This document shows, piece by piece, positions 1 through 8,112 of a stretch of DNA of 64,000 nt (position 1 is the stretch's first letter; each line of letters starts with the position of its first letter). The stretch is from Paenibacillus pabuli (lineage in GTDB: Bacteria > Bacillota > Bacilli > Paenibacillales > Paenibacillaceae), in assembly GCF_023101145.1 (NCBI RefSeq), contig NZ_CP073714.1, forward strand, positions 6,820,001 to 6,884,000. The letters run 5' to 3'. The position numbers were made by a program, and so were the translations under genes. The notes beneath the pieces are model-generated. The model was not told the DNA's origin and did no database searches. It worked only from the letters and a program-made list of their open reading frames with translations.

Positions 1-1292
1 TGGTTCTTGCTGTGACGTTCCACGATTTCTTCCACAACCGCTTTGAACTTGCCGTCGATGCTCTTGTACACCACATCAGCCATATCATTCCGTTTGTTCG
101 GACGGTTGGTTGGAATCTGCAATACTTCGAGACCGTAGATTTTTTTGAATTCTTCTTCCTCGGTCTTCGCGGTACCCGTCATTCCCGCAAGCTTGCGATA
201 CATACGGAAATAGTTCTGGAATGTAATCGTAGCAAGGGTCATGCTCTCGTTCTGTACTTCAATGCCTTCTTTGGCTTCAATCGCTTGGTGCAATCCATCG
301 CTATAACGACGTCCTGCCATCAGACGACCTGTGAATTCATCGACGATCAGCACTTCTTCATCACTCACCACATAGTCAACGTCACGACGCATGATTACGT
401 TGGCTTTCAATCCTTGTACGATGTGATGGTTGAGTGTAACATTCGCATGATCATACAAGTTTTCGATACCAAATGCTTTCTCCGCCTTTGCCACACCAGC
501 TTCAGTCAGCGCTACGGATTTCACCTTGATGTCCACCGTAAAGTCTTCTTCTGGAACCAAACGTTTCACGAAACGGTCAGCTGCATAGTACAGGTCTGTC
601 GATTTCTGAGCTTGTCCGGAAATGATCAAAGGCGTACGTGCCTCATCGACCAAAATGGAGTCCACTTCATCAATGATACAGAAGAACAATGGACGTTGTA
701 CCATCTGCTCTTTGTACAACACCATGTTGTCACGCAGATAGTCAAAGCCAAATTCATTATTTGTTCCGTACGTAATATCACATGCATAAGCATGTTGTTT
801 CAAAGCATGGTCCATACCGCTCAGGTTAACCCCTACAGTCATGCCCATGAATTCATAAATCTGTCCCATTTCCTGGCTATCCCGTTGAGCCAAATAATCA
901 TTGACCGTTACCACGTGTACACCTTTGGACATCAATGCATTCAGGTATACCGGGAGTGTTCCAACCAGTGTCTTACCTTCACCCGTTTTCATCTCTGAAA
1001 TCCGGCCTTCATGAAGGGCAATGCCCCCAAGCATCTGTACGTCATAGTGACGTTTGCCCAGTACACGGCGAGATGCCTCCCGTACGGTTGCAAATGCCTC
1101 CGGAAGAAGTTCATCCGTGGTTTCACCCTTTTCAATGCGGGCACGGAATTCCTCCGTTTTGGATTTCAGTTGTTCATCAGACAGAGCCTGAAATTGTGGT
1201 TCCAGTTTATTGATCACATCGACTGTCTTCATCAGACGTTTAACATCACGTTCGTTCATGTCGCCGAAGATCTTTTTGACAAGTCCTAGCAT
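1..1292 (-). CDS. secA: Preprotein translocase ATPase SecA (N-terminal part, runs off window)
   Basis: SecA is the cytosolic ATPase that drives unfolded preproteins through the SecYEG channel. About 430 N-terminal residues are present, reading [11 protein letters not shown] at the start; the frame stays open to base 1, so the gene continues outside the window. The Walker A motif (MKTGEGKTL) lies near residue 100 and the Walker B/DEAD-like motif (IIDEVDSIL) near residue 205, both in nucleotide-binding domain 1. The start is ATG at 1292-1290, preceded by an AAAGGGG ribosome-binding site with six-base spacing. hpf lies upstream on the same strand, the same order as in Bacillus subtilis (hpf-secA-prfB). 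No oddity is seen in the visible part. Confidence 0.97.
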   Translation of the reverse strand, partial: MLGLVKKIFGDMNERDVKRLMKTVDVINKLEPQFQALSDEQLKSKTEEFRARIEKGETTDELLPEAFATVREASRRVLGKRHYDVQMLGGIALHEGRISEMKTGEGKTLVGTLPVYLNALMSKGVHVVTVNDYLAQRDSQEMGQIYEFMGMTVGVNLSGMDHALKQHAYACDITYGTNNEFGFDYLRDNMVLYKEQMVQRPLFFCIIDEVDSILVDEARTPLIISGQAQKSTDLYYAADRFVKRLVPEEDFTVDIKVKSVALTEAGVAKAEKAFGIENLYDHANVTLNHHIVQGLKANVIMRRDVDYVVSDEEVLIVDEFTGRLMAGRRYSDGLHQAIEAKEGIEVQNESMTLATITFQNYFRMYRKLAGMTGTAKTEEEEFKKIYGLEVLQIPTNRPNKRNDMADVVYKSIDGKFKAVVEEIVERHSKN

Positions 1293-1451
1293 GGTATACC
1301 CCTTTCGTGCAAAACAGAATAGACCCCCTGCTGCCGCCGCGCGACACCATCGGATTGGATATGTATCCACTTGCCCGGGGGTGACAAACGATATAAATAA
1401 TATAAGATGAATCAACTCCAGGCTTGCCAAGGTTCCTCATGAAGCTGATTC

Positions 1452-1493
1452 GGTATTCAACCGGATCCGGTTATTAGAAATAAGCCGAATACC
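1452..1493. repeat. Nested palindrome in the secA upstream region
   Basis: The outer arms GGTATTC (1452-1458) and GAATACC (1487-1493) are exact reverse complements. Directly inside the left arm is a perfect 14-bp palindrome, AACCGGATCCGGTT (1459-1472). No T-run follows on either strand, so this does not look like an intrinsic terminator. It could be an operator or a structured part of the secA leader. Confidence 0.5.
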
Positions 1494-1963
1494 AAGCTTT
1501 ATGAATCATGTTCATGGTGCTGTGCCTGTCATTGATTATGATTAGCGATCATTCGTTGACAATTCCTCATCAGGACAATGATTCTCTTTGTATAAATTGT
1601 AACAGTTTGTAAGGGTCCCCGCAACACGCCACGGCACACTTCTTTGAACTTCCGAAGCCTCTCCGATGGAGTTTAAGTGCAAAAAATCATAGTCGTTAGC
1701 GGAAGCCTTAAATTATGCCGTTTCATTTTCCAGATAGATAAGCCATGTTAACGAGTTTTGGTGGTAAATTTGGATGAAAATCTCATTATAGAGAAAAAGA
1801 ATACATCTGAGAATTATATCAACCATGACATCTTCGTGCCTATGAAAATTTAATATATCCATAACACGGATCTGTCCCATTCCTACTATCTATTAGACGC
1901 AGCAGCATGGGAAATAGTTTCACAATCTTGCTACAGCGACTTTTTTTCCAGCCCCACTACGCA

Positions 1964-2000
1964 CAAAAGAGCCCCATCCTATAAAGGTTGGAGGCTCTTG
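1964..2000 (-). terminator. Intrinsic terminator downstream of hpf
   Basis: On the minus strand AAGAGCC pairs with GGCTCTT (1993-1999 with 1967-1973), with further pairing inside and a short TTTT run after it. It sits about 120 bases past the hpf stop, so hpf and secA are probably separate transcription units. Confidence 0.7.
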
Positions 2001-2123
2001 TTAGTTTAATTCTATACAGGAAAGAATCGTCCCTGTGTTCATTCGTTATCATTAAAAAATCATTTTACAGTTAAATTCATTTGGTTCAGTCAATAAACTA
2101 GGCTAAGTATTTTAATCAATCCA

Positions 2124-2687
2124 TTAACCTTGTTCGATCAAACCGTATTTTCCATCGTTCCGTTTGTACACAACGCTGACTTCTTCGTTCTCAATATTGG
2201 AGAATACGAAGAAATTGTGGCCAACCATGTTCATTTGGAGGATAGCCTCTTCCACGTCCATTGGTTTCAACATAAACCGTTTCGTCCGTACCACTTCCAG
2301 GTCATCATCGTCCGTATCCGTGTCCAGTTCAGCAGTAGCTACTGTGCCTGTCGGATCTTCCACGAAGAGCGTTTTCAGGCTGCCTTCTTGACGGAACTTA
2401 CGGTTAATTTTCGTTTTGTGTTTACGGATCTGACGTTCCAGCTTATCTACCACGGAGTCAATGGAGGCGTACATATCGTCACTCTCATCCTCGGCGCGGA
2501 GCACAAAGCCTTTCAAAGGGATCGTCACCTCTACCGTATGCAAGCCTCTCGTTGTGCTCAGAGTAACAGCACCGTCAGAGTTAAGGGGTGCATCGAAATA
2601 CTTCTCGAGTCTACTCAACTTTTTGTCGACATAATCTTTCAAAGCATCGGTAACCTCGATTTGTTGACCTCGAATACTTAAATTCAT
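2124..2687 (-). CDS. hpf: Long-form ribosome hibernation promoting factor
   Basis: Long HPF dimerises 70S ribosomes into inactive 100S particles in stationary phase or stress. The 187-residue protein has the N-terminal S30AE/YfiA ribosome-binding domain (about residues 1-100, opening MNLSIRGQQIEVT) and the C-terminal dimerisation domain (about 125-187, containing VRTKRFMLKPM and the end NDGKYGLIEQ). That is the usual length for the long form. The frame extends nine codons upstream, but the ATG at 2687 is chosen because a strong AAGGAGGAG site lies directly before it. It sits upstream of secA as in Bacillus. The sequence shows a sigma-A promoter just upstream and a terminator downstream. Confidence 0.95.
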   Translation of the reverse strand: MNLSIRGQQIEVTDALKDYVDKKLSRLEKYFDAPLNSDGAVTLSTTRGLHTVEVTIPLKGFVLRAEDESDDMYASIDSVVDKLERQIRKHKTKINRKFRQEGSLKTLFVEDPTGTVATAELDTDTDDDDLEVVRTKRFMLKPMDVEEAILQMNMVGHNFFVFSNIENEEVSVVYKRNDGKYGLIEQG

Positions 2688-2717
2688 AGGGCACTCCTCC
2701 TTTTCCTTTGCCACTTC

Positions 2718-2747
2718 ATTATAACACGAATGTAAGCGCCATGTAAA
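2718..2747 (-). promoter_or_regulatory. Sigma-A type promoter of hpf
   Basis: On the minus strand TTTACA (-35, 2747-2742) is followed after 18 bp by TATAAT (-10, 2723-2718), 30 bases upstream of the hpf start. The rest of 2748-3011 shows nothing I can name. Confidence 0.65.
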
Positions 2748-3011
2748 AACTCTCGGTGACCGAATAATGACATCTGTTCAAGCCACATCAGCCAACATAG
2801 GATTACCGCCATATTTCGCGATATTTCGGCATTTTAGAGCATAATCACTCATTAATATGGATTTTCTTAATAGGCACTTGATGATGTAATTAACCGTTTT
2901 TAAGCTTGCTCAATCTGTTATGTAAAATGAACTTAAAACTACACCTTGAATCTATCAGATTCATCCCTCTATTAACACGCAAACTGATCCGAAATCCCGA
3001 ATCTATTAGAA

Positions 3012-3041
3012 CAAAAAAAGACCCCGGAAAAACCGGAGTCT
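3012..3041 (-). terminator. Intrinsic terminator of the cold-shock gene
   Basis: GACTCCGG (minus strand, from 3040) pairs with CCGGGGTC around a short A/T loop, followed by seven T. It lies about 65 bases after the csp stop. Confidence 0.85.
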
Positions 3042-3105
3042 GATGCTAGCGATAATTCAATTGGTAACCATCTAACCATATATGTAGGTCGGATTGTCCG
3101 GATGA

Positions 3106-3303
3106 TTATAATTTGATTACGTTAGCTGCTTGCGGTCCACGCGCGCCTTCGACGATGTCGAATTCTACGGATTGACCTTCTTCCAAAGTTTTGAATCCTT
3201 CGGATTGAATTGCGGAGAAATGTACGAATACGTCGCCGCCGTCTTCAGTTTCAATGAAACCGTAACCTTTTTCTGCGTTGAACCATTTTACTTTACCTTG
3301 CAT
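3106..3303 (-). CDS. csp: CspA-family cold-shock protein
   Basis: A 65-residue single cold-shock domain, an OB-fold that binds single-stranded RNA and DNA and acts as an RNA chaperone. Both nucleic-acid-binding motifs are present: RNP1-like KGYGFIE (about residues 13-19) and RNP2-like VFVHF (about 26-30). Length and sequence are typical of Bacillus CspB/CspD; the paralogue cannot be decided from one copy. It is monocistronic, with a strong consensus-like promoter about 70 bases upstream and a terminator downstream. The roughly 60-base leader is where cold-shock mRNAs usually carry regulatory structure, but I cannot demonstrate one here. Confidence 0.96.
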   Translation of the reverse strand: MQGKVKWFNAEKGYGFIETEDGGDVFVHFSAIQSEGFKTLEEGQSVEFDIVEGARGPQAANVIKL

Positions 3304-3369
3304 GCACTAACATTCCCTTCGTCATCAAATGAAGTGAGGTTGTGTCAAAGACCCTTGCCCACAATTCAG

Positions 3370-3399
3370 ACTATACCATCCAAAGTTATCCATTGTCAA
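3370..3399 (-). promoter_or_regulatory. Sigma-A promoter of csp
   Basis: A perfect TTGACA -35 (3399-3394) and a TATAGT -10 (3375-3370) are separated by 18 bp on the minus strand. This matches the high expression expected of a cold-shock gene. The remaining 3400-3655 is AT-rich with no gene. Confidence 0.75.
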
Positions 3400-3675
3400 T
3401 TGGTAAAGTAAATGTTTTCTTGGAATTTTTTGTAGATTAATTGGGGATTTTGAGGAACGATGGGGTATTGTTAATATATCAGGTTATTGGACTAGTGATA
3501 AGTCTATTTTTATGTATTTCTAAGATAATCTTGGTCTTTAATAGCTTCTCTTTGTTAACCTAAGGTTAAAGGAAGTGATTTCAAGATAATAATGGTATAG
3601 GAATGGATAGGCACGTTAAAATTCAGTATGTTACCGAGACTATTATATTTCATTTAACAAGGGGAGATTACAGAA

Positions 3676-4824
3676 ATGATTTTTCACTCACTCCGGAAAC
3701 AAAATTGGATTGCTATGATTCTACTTCCTATCCTTTTTTTCGGGATATTGGTACTAGCTCCATCCAATCATGCAAATGCTCAAGGGAATCGAATACCTGC
3801 AGAGGAATTGAAAGAAATCAGTCGGTTATCCTTCACACTTCGTGATGCGTACCAGACGCCATATACGGTCTTTATTTTTGCTCAAGATGAAGAAATCTCA
3901 ACCCTAACGGAAGAAGACTTATGGACCAATAACAAACATGGTGACCCTACATATACAGGCACTTATCGCGCAGCATTGTTAAAAAAAGGAGCCACCTACG
4001 GCACAGTTCAGTCTGCGGACCTTGACCTTCATTCTATTACCCTACCACAAACCTGGCATTACACCATTAAAAGTAAGGAAAAAAATACACCAGATATGCT
4101 GTTCATCACGGAGTGGGGATCATCCAACTTTAATTTGACTAAACCGTTTATTATTCGCTCAGGTGTATTACAACCGTTGAAATTCGTAGATAACAAAGGC
4201 AAAAAAATAAATAATTTCTATCCTGCTGGCCGCGATAACGGCATACGCATGTTGTCTGACGCACGGGTGCAGTTCAAGTTCTACAATAACACCTTGTTTA
4301 AATATGAAATAGAAACCTTTAAACTCAACATTTCTAAATTAGAATTGCGTTTAACTGACACTCGTTATCTTAATTTTGATCAGCCAACATGGCCTAACTC
4401 AGGAATCGGAGATCGCGCCTATCTCGAAAGTTTGAAGAACTCTGCAATGAAGGGAATTCTCCCGAATCAGCCAAATATCAAGCTGGGTATGACCCACAAG
4501 TCCATGCTCAACACATTAAACAAGGCTAAGTCCAGGGAGAACGGTGAATGGGGAGCATATTATGTTTATTCGCAATACGCGATCGGTTTTGATTCTTACC
4601 TACACGAACTGGACAACAAATCAAGAATCATGGTCTTCAACCTGTTCGCAGAGCAACGTAATCTCTATCCCGAAACGGTGAAGTTATGGCTAGGTAAACC
4701 ACAGAAAGAATATTTAAATGAAGCAGAAGGCGGATATGACATGATCTACAAATACGGTTCGCGCACGCTATCCTTTCACTATCTCGAAGAAGATGAACAG
4801 ATTTATCTGATTACAATCTATTAG
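3676..4824 (+). CDS. Secreted protein with YjgB (DUF4309)-like C-terminus
   Basis: This 382-residue protein is the only well-supported plus-strand gene. It starts at ATG 3676 behind AAGGGGAG. An N-terminal signal peptide has a basic start (HSLRKQN), a hydrophobic core (about residues 11-30) and a likely cleavage after ANA, so export is expected. The middle has no domain I recognise. From about residue 265 the pattern of a GMT.....L segment, then LWLGKP near residue 340 and an ending with alternating aromatic and charged residues (YKYGSRTLSFHY) resembles the DUF4309 domain of Bacillus YjgB, whose function is unknown. That family assignment is an impression only. It stands alone between the csp promoter and convergent flagellar genes. 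Confidence 0.7.
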   Translation: MIFHSLRKQNWIAMILLPILFFGILVLAPSNHANAQGNRIPAEELKEISRLSFTLRDAYQTPYTVFIFAQDEEISTLTEEDLWTNNKHGDPTYTGTYRAALLKKGATYGTVQSADLDLHSITLPQTWHYTIKSKEKNTPDMLFITEWGSSNFNLTKPFIIRSGVLQPLKFVDNKGKKINNFYPAGRDNGIRMLSDARVQFKFYNNTLFKYEIETFKLNISKLELRLTDTRYLNFDQPTWPNSGIGDRAYLESLKNSAMKGILPNQPNIKLGMTHKSMLNTLNKAKSRENGEWGAYYVYSQYAIGFDSYLHELDNKSRIMVFNLFAEQRNLYPETVKLWLGKPQKEYLNEAEGGYDMIYKYGSRTLSFHYLEEDEQIYLITIY

Positions 4825-5150
4825 ACGAAGCTGGTGCGGTGACATTGGATTATAAAAAAAAAGATTAAACTTTACGGAACCGATATTGAAGATGCGCTGG
4901 AAGTTAGTCCTCTTGACCACCTGGATACTAGGATCAAGAGAATTGAGCCGAACAGTTGAAGTATGATCGCTTGCTACTTGAGTGCTCTAAGGAGTTCTAT
5001 TACTTATATGGAAGGTTGTTATTCTTTTGTTGATCCTAGCATGACGTTAGCGAAGTGGTGGTTGGGGACTGATAGTGGGTTTGTGATCAGGCAAGGTGGC
5101 CTAGAGATTAATCCAAAATATTTATACAGAAGCGTAGAATTTTAATTCAA
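4825..5150 (+). pseudogene. Possible decayed coding sequence after the YjgB-like gene
   Basis: No intact gene is supported here, but the plus strand reads like broken protein. Out of frame with the upstream gene, 4826 onward gives DEAGAVTLDYKKK and stops just after a run of nine A (4854-4862). Shifting one base at that run restores a protein-like stretch, IKLYGTDIEDALEVSPLDH, that ends at a TGA near 4960. A further open stretch at 4963-5145 ends ...NPKYLYRSVEF. I do not recognise the source. It may be the frameshifted remnant of a paralogue; chance open frames are the alternative. Confidence 0.3.
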
Positions 5151-5161
5151 ATATAACTATT

Positions 5162-5207
5162 AACAAAGCGCACCAAGCAATATCTTGATGAACTTTGTTG
5201 GTTTTTT
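5162..5207 (+). terminator. Plus-strand intrinsic terminator
   Basis: AACAAAG (5162-5168) pairs with CTTTGTT (5193-5199), with an inner CAAG/CTTG pairing, followed by GG and six T. It ends transcription from the YjgB-like gene side. 5208-5359 shows nothing more. Confidence 0.75.
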
Positions 5208-5359
5208 ATTACATCCAAAACATCATGATTTAAAAATAAATGAGCCCATTGTCATTGAAATATAAAGGACCCCTTTAATCGTGATAAGCTCTAATAATAA
5301 ACTAGAGACTCAAATTAAGGTAGTCCTTGTGTTTTAAGGAGTGATTGATAAAATCCCAC

Positions 5360-5701
5360 TTATTTTTTTTGATCCATCAGTATACTATCCTGGGTGTATG
5401 ACAATTCATATGCGTGACGTTGAGCCTTGGCCTGTCCCCTTTGCATTAACCATTCTTCCGACTGATTTTTGAGCAGAGACATCTGATTAAGAATTAATGA
5501 ATCGTATTGCAGTATATGGTCTATTCGTTTCTTCTGAGAATCGGACAACGAATTATTACTCAATAAATCTCCTATGCCGTCGACCAGTCCCTGCCGCCCA
5601 TCGACAAATTCCTCAAGTTCTTGATACGAAATTTGAGGAATTTGTCTAACTACATTTAACGTCATTAATTCCAACTCACTAATCTGTTCATCCAGTGACA
5701 T
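5360..5701 (-). CDS. fliT: FliT-like flagellar protein
   Basis: A 113-residue, mostly helical, charged protein without signal peptide or membrane segment. Its position directly after fliS, with a 14-base overlap, is that of Bacillus fliT, whose product is a small export chaperone for the filament cap FliD. The sequence itself is poorly conserved in this family, so the call rests mainly on synteny and size. The ATG at 5701 lies inside the end of fliS with an AGGGA site before it, suggesting translational coupling. It is the last gene of the flaG-fliD-fliS-fliT run. No clear terminator follows it. Confidence 0.75.
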   Translation of the reverse strand: MSLDEQISELELMTLNVVRQIPQISYQELEEFVDGRQGLVDGIGDLLSNNSLSDSQKKRIDHILQYDSLILNQMSLLKNQSEEWLMQRGQAKAQRHAYELSYTQDSILMDQKK

Positions 5702-6077
5702 GATCTGAGTTCCCTGTATTTAATTTTGCCGCTTGGGACCATGCCTCGCGCAATTCCACTAAATATCCCAGCGCCTCTTCGGCTTGTTGAGCTCTTTTTT
5801 TGATATTAGCTTCAATCAGCAAGTAATTCACATATTCATATAAAGATGACAAGTTCTGAGATACTTCGTATGAATAGTCCAGAGATGCACGTAACTCACT
5901 TACAATATCCTGGGCTTTTTTGAAAAACTCATTCGACTTCTGCACATCTTGTTCTTTAATACCTTCTATTCCACCTTTTACAAAACGAATTGCACCGTCA
6001 TAGAGCATAATCAACAGTTGAGATGGTGCAGTCTGAACGGCGGATTGTCTATACTTTTCGTAAGGGGATGATATCAT
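5688..6077 (-). CDS. fliS: Flagellar export chaperone FliS
   Basis: FliS binds the C-terminus of flagellin in the cytosol and prevents early polymerisation. The 129-residue sequence has the family's opening (PYEKYRQSAVQTA) and the conserved helix LLIMLYDGAIRFV at about residues 20-33, and the usual length. It is 25 bases downstream of fliD and overlaps fliT. In Bacillus subtilis FliS also takes part in the FliW-CsrA-flagellin loop, whose other members are at 8.1-10.2 kb in this window. Confidence 0.95.
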   Translation of the reverse strand: MISSPYEKYRQSAVQTAPSQLLIMLYDGAIRFVKGGIEGIKEQDVQKSNEFFKKAQDIVSELRASLDYSYEVSQNLSSLYEYVNYLLIEANIKKRAQQAEEALGYLVELREAWSQAAKLNTGNSDHVTG

Positions 6078-6102
6078 TTCTATTCACTCACTCCTGTTAA
6101 TC

Positions 6103-7560
6103 TTATTGTGCTGCAAAGCTAGCCAGACTTGACGATTGAGAGTTCATTTTGTTAATGGCCTGCTCCATGGCAGTGAACTGACTATAGTAGCGTGACTCCA
6201 TCGCAGTTAACTTCTTACTTAATGTTGATATTCGTTCTTTCACTTCCTTAAGTTCTTTACCCATAATGCTGTCTTCATTGAATGCGGTTGTTATATCTTT
6301 TGAATATTTATCTGTTCCGGCACGTTTAGAAAGATCCCCCAGTGTACCTAAAGTCTTATCATAAATATCGTTAAATAAACCTTTGTATTTACCATCCGGT
6401 GAACCATTAAACAATTCTATTACTCGATCTGGATTCTCTTCAATAGCTTTTTGCAATTTGTCCTCGTCCGCAATTTTAAGCTTCCCGCCTTCATAATATT
6501 GGCCTGTTGTGATGCCAAGCGAACTAAGATTAAAGGTGCTTGTTCCTCCGATAGACGCTCCAACCACAGCATTCCTCATGTCAGATACAACCTTTTCCAA
6601 GATACCATCGTTTCTCAGGAGGCCACTTTTCGCCTTATTCTCCCACAATTTAATGTCATCTTCAGACATTTCTTTTTTTTGTTCATCCGTGAGAGGGCTA
6701 TAATCTCTGTATCGCTCTTCACTAAGCTTACCATTTATGAGTTCTAACGTCGCGTTGTAGTCAGCTATAAATGATTTTATCGTTTCTACAATTTTCGTAG
6801 AATCTACACTAGTCGTGATGAGTGATTCTTTACCAGGCTCGGATTTAGCTTGCAGGGTTACTTCTACACCATTAATTGTAAATTTATTCGAAGTGTACTC
6901 CAGATCTTCATTGTTAATCTTTACTTTAGCATTATCACCTGGAGTAGCATTGGCAGTTAGGTTAAACGCTTGGAGTATATTACCTTCAAAAGTAATATTA
7001 CTTTTACCGTATTCATTAGATTTAATGGTAATATTACCGGTTGATTCATCATAGGCAGCAGAAACATTGGCATCACTCGTATTGATTTTACGGATAGCTG
7101 CTTCTACCGTATCACCCTTCTGAAAAGTGATATTAGTTTCCTTGCTTCCGCGCTTGACTGTCAAATTGAAAGAATCTTCTCCCGATTGTAGTTGATTCAG
7201 AGTCAATGCCTTACTGCCAATCTTATCCGTACTTGTCATAGATGTTTGCGTTGCCAATTGGCTTACGGTGACCTTCATTGGGAGCTGGTTGGCTATTGGA
7301 CTAGCCTTTACACTAATTGCTGCTGTATCCCCACTTACCGTTGCTTTGAATGCATTCATAGAAGCAGTCGTCTTATAACTTGATAGCTTGTTGTTACGGA
7401 AATCTACCAGTTGACTGTTCACTTGCTTGTACATATCTCGCTTCCAGTCCAAGGTCTGTTTTTTCTGATTCAACTTGTCGAGCGGGACTCGCTGCGCGGT
7501 CATCATCTGCTTAACGATGTTGTCTACATCCATTCCTGAAGATAATCCTGATACTCTCAT
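6103..7560 (-). CDS. fliD: Flagellar filament cap protein FliD
   Basis: FliD (HAP2) forms the cap at the filament tip and guides flagellin into place. At 485 residues it is of ordinary length. The N-terminal domain starts with the typical VSGLSSGMDVD and continues with KQMMTAQRVPLDKL; the C-terminal coiled-coil region ends with a SQFTAMEQAI motif followed by SSSLASF. The middle part is variable, as expected of the outward-facing domains. The start at 7560 has a GAAGGAGGA site. It lies 21 bases after flaG and 25 before fliS, most likely one transcript from the sigma-D-like promoter in front of flaG. Confidence 0.96.
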   Translation of the reverse strand: MRVSGLSSGMDVDNIVKQMMTAQRVPLDKLNQKKQTLDWKRDMYKQVNSQLVDFRNNKLSSYKTTASMNAFKATVSGDTAAISVKASPIANQLPMKVTVSQLATQTSMTSTDKIGSKALTLNQLQSGEDSFNLTVKRGSKETNITFQKGDTVEAAIRKINTSDANVSAAYDESTGNITIKSNEYGKSNITFEGNILQAFNLTANATPGDNAKVKINNEDLEYTSNKFTINGVEVTLQAKSEPGKESLITTSVDSTKIVETIKSFIADYNATLELINGKLSEERYRDYSPLTDEQKKEMSEDDIKLWENKAKSGLLRNDGILEKVVSDMRNAVVGASIGGTSTFNLSSLGITTGQYYEGGKLKIADEDKLQKAIEENPDRVIELFNGSPDGKYKGLFNDIYDKTLGTLGDLSKRAGTDKYSKDITTAFNEDSIMGKELKEVKERISTLSKKLTAMESRYYSQFTAMEQAINKMNSQSSSLASFAAQ

Positions 7561-7581
7561 CCTAAATACATCCTCCTTCGC

Positions 7582-7962
7582 TTATACACGTTCGTCAATT
7601 ATAATCCCGGCAATTTCCATCATTTTTGCAACAAGGTTTAGCGTTTTTTCAGGTGGGATTTCTCGAATTAAATCTCCTGTTTCTTTATTTAATACCTTTA
7701 CCATGATAGAATTTGTTTGTTTATGCACGCTTACCTCAAATGTCGTTTCTGGCCCCTCCATAGCCTTGATTGCCCGGTCGATAGCTTTAATAAGTTGAGC
7801 TTCACCTAAGGTGATATTCACACCATTTGCCTCCAACCTAATCATTTGATCCTTGTTTATAATTAGGGGTTTTGGATTACTTGAATCCATCTGGTGATTA
7901 ATAACATTTGTATTAGTGTTAATCTGAGTTGTTCTACCGGAAAAAGATATGTCCGAATTCAT
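7582..7962 (-). CDS. flaG: FlaG-family flagellar protein
   Basis: A 126-residue FlaG-family protein (YvyC in Bacillus subtilis), coded immediately upstream of fliD as is usual. The conserved C-terminal half is clear: FEVSVHKQTNSIMVKVLNK followed by TGDLIREIPPEKTL. FlaG proteins affect filament length in several species, though the mechanism is not well known. The N-terminal 45 residues are polar and low in complexity. The ATG at 7962 is preceded by GGAGGG. It is the first gene of the four-gene late flagellar operon. Confidence 0.9.
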   Translation of the reverse strand: MNSDISFSGRTTQINTNTNVINHQMDSSNPKPLIINKDQMIRLEANGVNITLGEAQLIKAIDRAIKAMEGPETTFEVSVHKQTNSIMVKVLNKETGDLIREIPPEKTLNLVAKMMEIAGIIIDERV

Positions 7963-8000
7963 GAATCAACCCTCCGCTATCTATTATTGATTTATTATTT

Positions 8001-8028
8001 ATATCGGTAACATTCCACTTAGTCATTA
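8001..8028 (-). promoter_or_regulatory. Sigma-D-type promoter for flaG-fliD-fliS-fliT
   Basis: On the minus strand TAAT (8028-8025) and ACCGATAT (8008-8001) are separated by 16 bp. The Bacillus sigma-D consensus is TAAA and GCCGATAT, so the -10 matches 7 of 8. The spacing is the same as in the hag promoter of this window. Confidence 0.7.
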
Positions 8029-8055
8029 CTCTTTTTGAAAATTTATGATAAAAAA

Positions 8056-8098
8056 ATAAAAAAACTGCCTTTTCCAGAAGGAAGAAGACAGTTTTTTT
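8056..8098 (-). terminator. Intrinsic terminator of hag
   Basis: AAACTG...CAGTTT type stem on the minus strand with a loop of about 20 bases, followed by seven T. It starts just past the hag stop and separates hag from the flaG operon. Confidence 0.8.
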
Positions 8099-8112
8099 TA
8101 AAAATGATAAAA

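Larger units (their letters stand above)
1293..2123. other. Long intergenic region between hpf and secA
   Basis: These 831 bases hold no supported gene. They contain the hpf terminator (1964-2000), a nested palindrome (1452-1493), and a stretch at about 1650-1690 that partly resembles the 3' end of the dispersed element found at 51.7 kb. The secA promoter must lie here, but I could not settle on a convincing -35/-10 pair. Confidence 0.6.

Noticed and set aside
12-998. 328-codon open frame on the plus strand at the left edge
   Set aside because: It is antisense to secA, whose motifs are unambiguous, and has no ribosome-binding site or recognisable domain.
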